A program made the translations under genes and the position numbers. Of a stretch of DNA of 44,006 bases, positions 43,971 to 44,006 are shown piece by piece (position 1 is the first letter of the stretch; each line of letters opens with the position of its first letter). The notes below the pieces were generated by a model. That model was not told the DNA's origin. It saw nothing but the letters and a program-made list of their open reading frames with translations, and ran no database searches. Location of the stretch: assembly GCA_026168605.1 (NCBI GenBank), contig JAPFDX010000050.1, forward strand, positions 1 through 44,006, given 5' to 3'. The stretch is from Roseburia sp. (GTDB taxonomy: Bacteria > Bacillota > Clostridia > Lachnospirales > Lachnospiraceae).

Positions 43971-44006
43971 GTGGGGGTCTCCTTTCTTCTCTCTTTTGTA
44001 TATGAT

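Noticed and set aside
1-44006. CRISPR array, tRNA, rRNA, SRP RNA or complete insertion sequence
   Set aside because: No regularly spaced repeats, no cloverleaf or rRNA-like stretch and no transposase frame was seen; a profile scan was not possible.

Overview
The window looks like a chromosomal segment of an anaerobic, spore-forming Firmicute, most likely Lachnospiraceae. The evidence is the gene order (ackA-yceD-rpmF-plsX-acpP-rnc-smc-ftsY, ylxM-ffh-rpsP-khpA-rimM-trmD-rplS, lepB-rbgA-rnhB, DUF512-der-plsY-gpsA), strong AGGAGG ribosome binding sites and consensus sigma-A promoters. The species cannot be fixed from the sequence alone.

Layout. 1-4860: a visibly A+T-rich block, probably acquired horizontally, with a two-component system and an ABC transporter on the minus strand, a headless gene fragment, and a small plus-strand cargo gene. 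4936-6261: tmcAL (minus). 6489-22394: a long housekeeping run on the plus strand covering acetate kinase, fatty acid and phospholipid synthesis, RNase III, SMC, SRP and its receptor, threonine deaminase, and the rpsP-to-rplS ribosome group. Its trmD is fused to a GNAT acetyltransferase-like domain. 22480-27590: a minus-strand operon, VTC polyphosphate-polymerase-like protein, DUF4956 membrane protein and two CotH-kinase-like membrane proteins, placed between rplS and lepB behind a consensus promoter and a hairpin-rich leader. 27979-33624: lepB, rbgA, rnhB, a FliK-like/FlhB-like pair, yraN and pgeF. 33688-34249: an A+T-rich Phd/RelE-type toxin-antitoxin pair. 34314-38616: an M42 peptidase and a GntR/ABC exporter operon. 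38712-43533: DUF512, der, plsY, gpsA and dut. 43662-43970: a small minus-strand protein of a type often found in spore formers.

The housekeeping genes link lipid precursor supply (plsX, acpP, plsY, gpsA), protein targeting (ftsY, ffh, lepB) and ribosome maturation (rpmF, rpsP, rimM, trmD, rplS, rbgA, der). The best candidate for an undescribed system is the VTC-DUF4956-CotH-CotH operon. It pairs a predicted polyphosphate polymerase and membrane partner with one apparently intact and one apparently degenerate CotH-type kinase. The TrmD-GNAT fusion and the non-flagellar FliK/FlhB-like pair are the next most interesting. No tRNA, rRNA, CRISPR array, integrase or complete insertion sequence was recognised.
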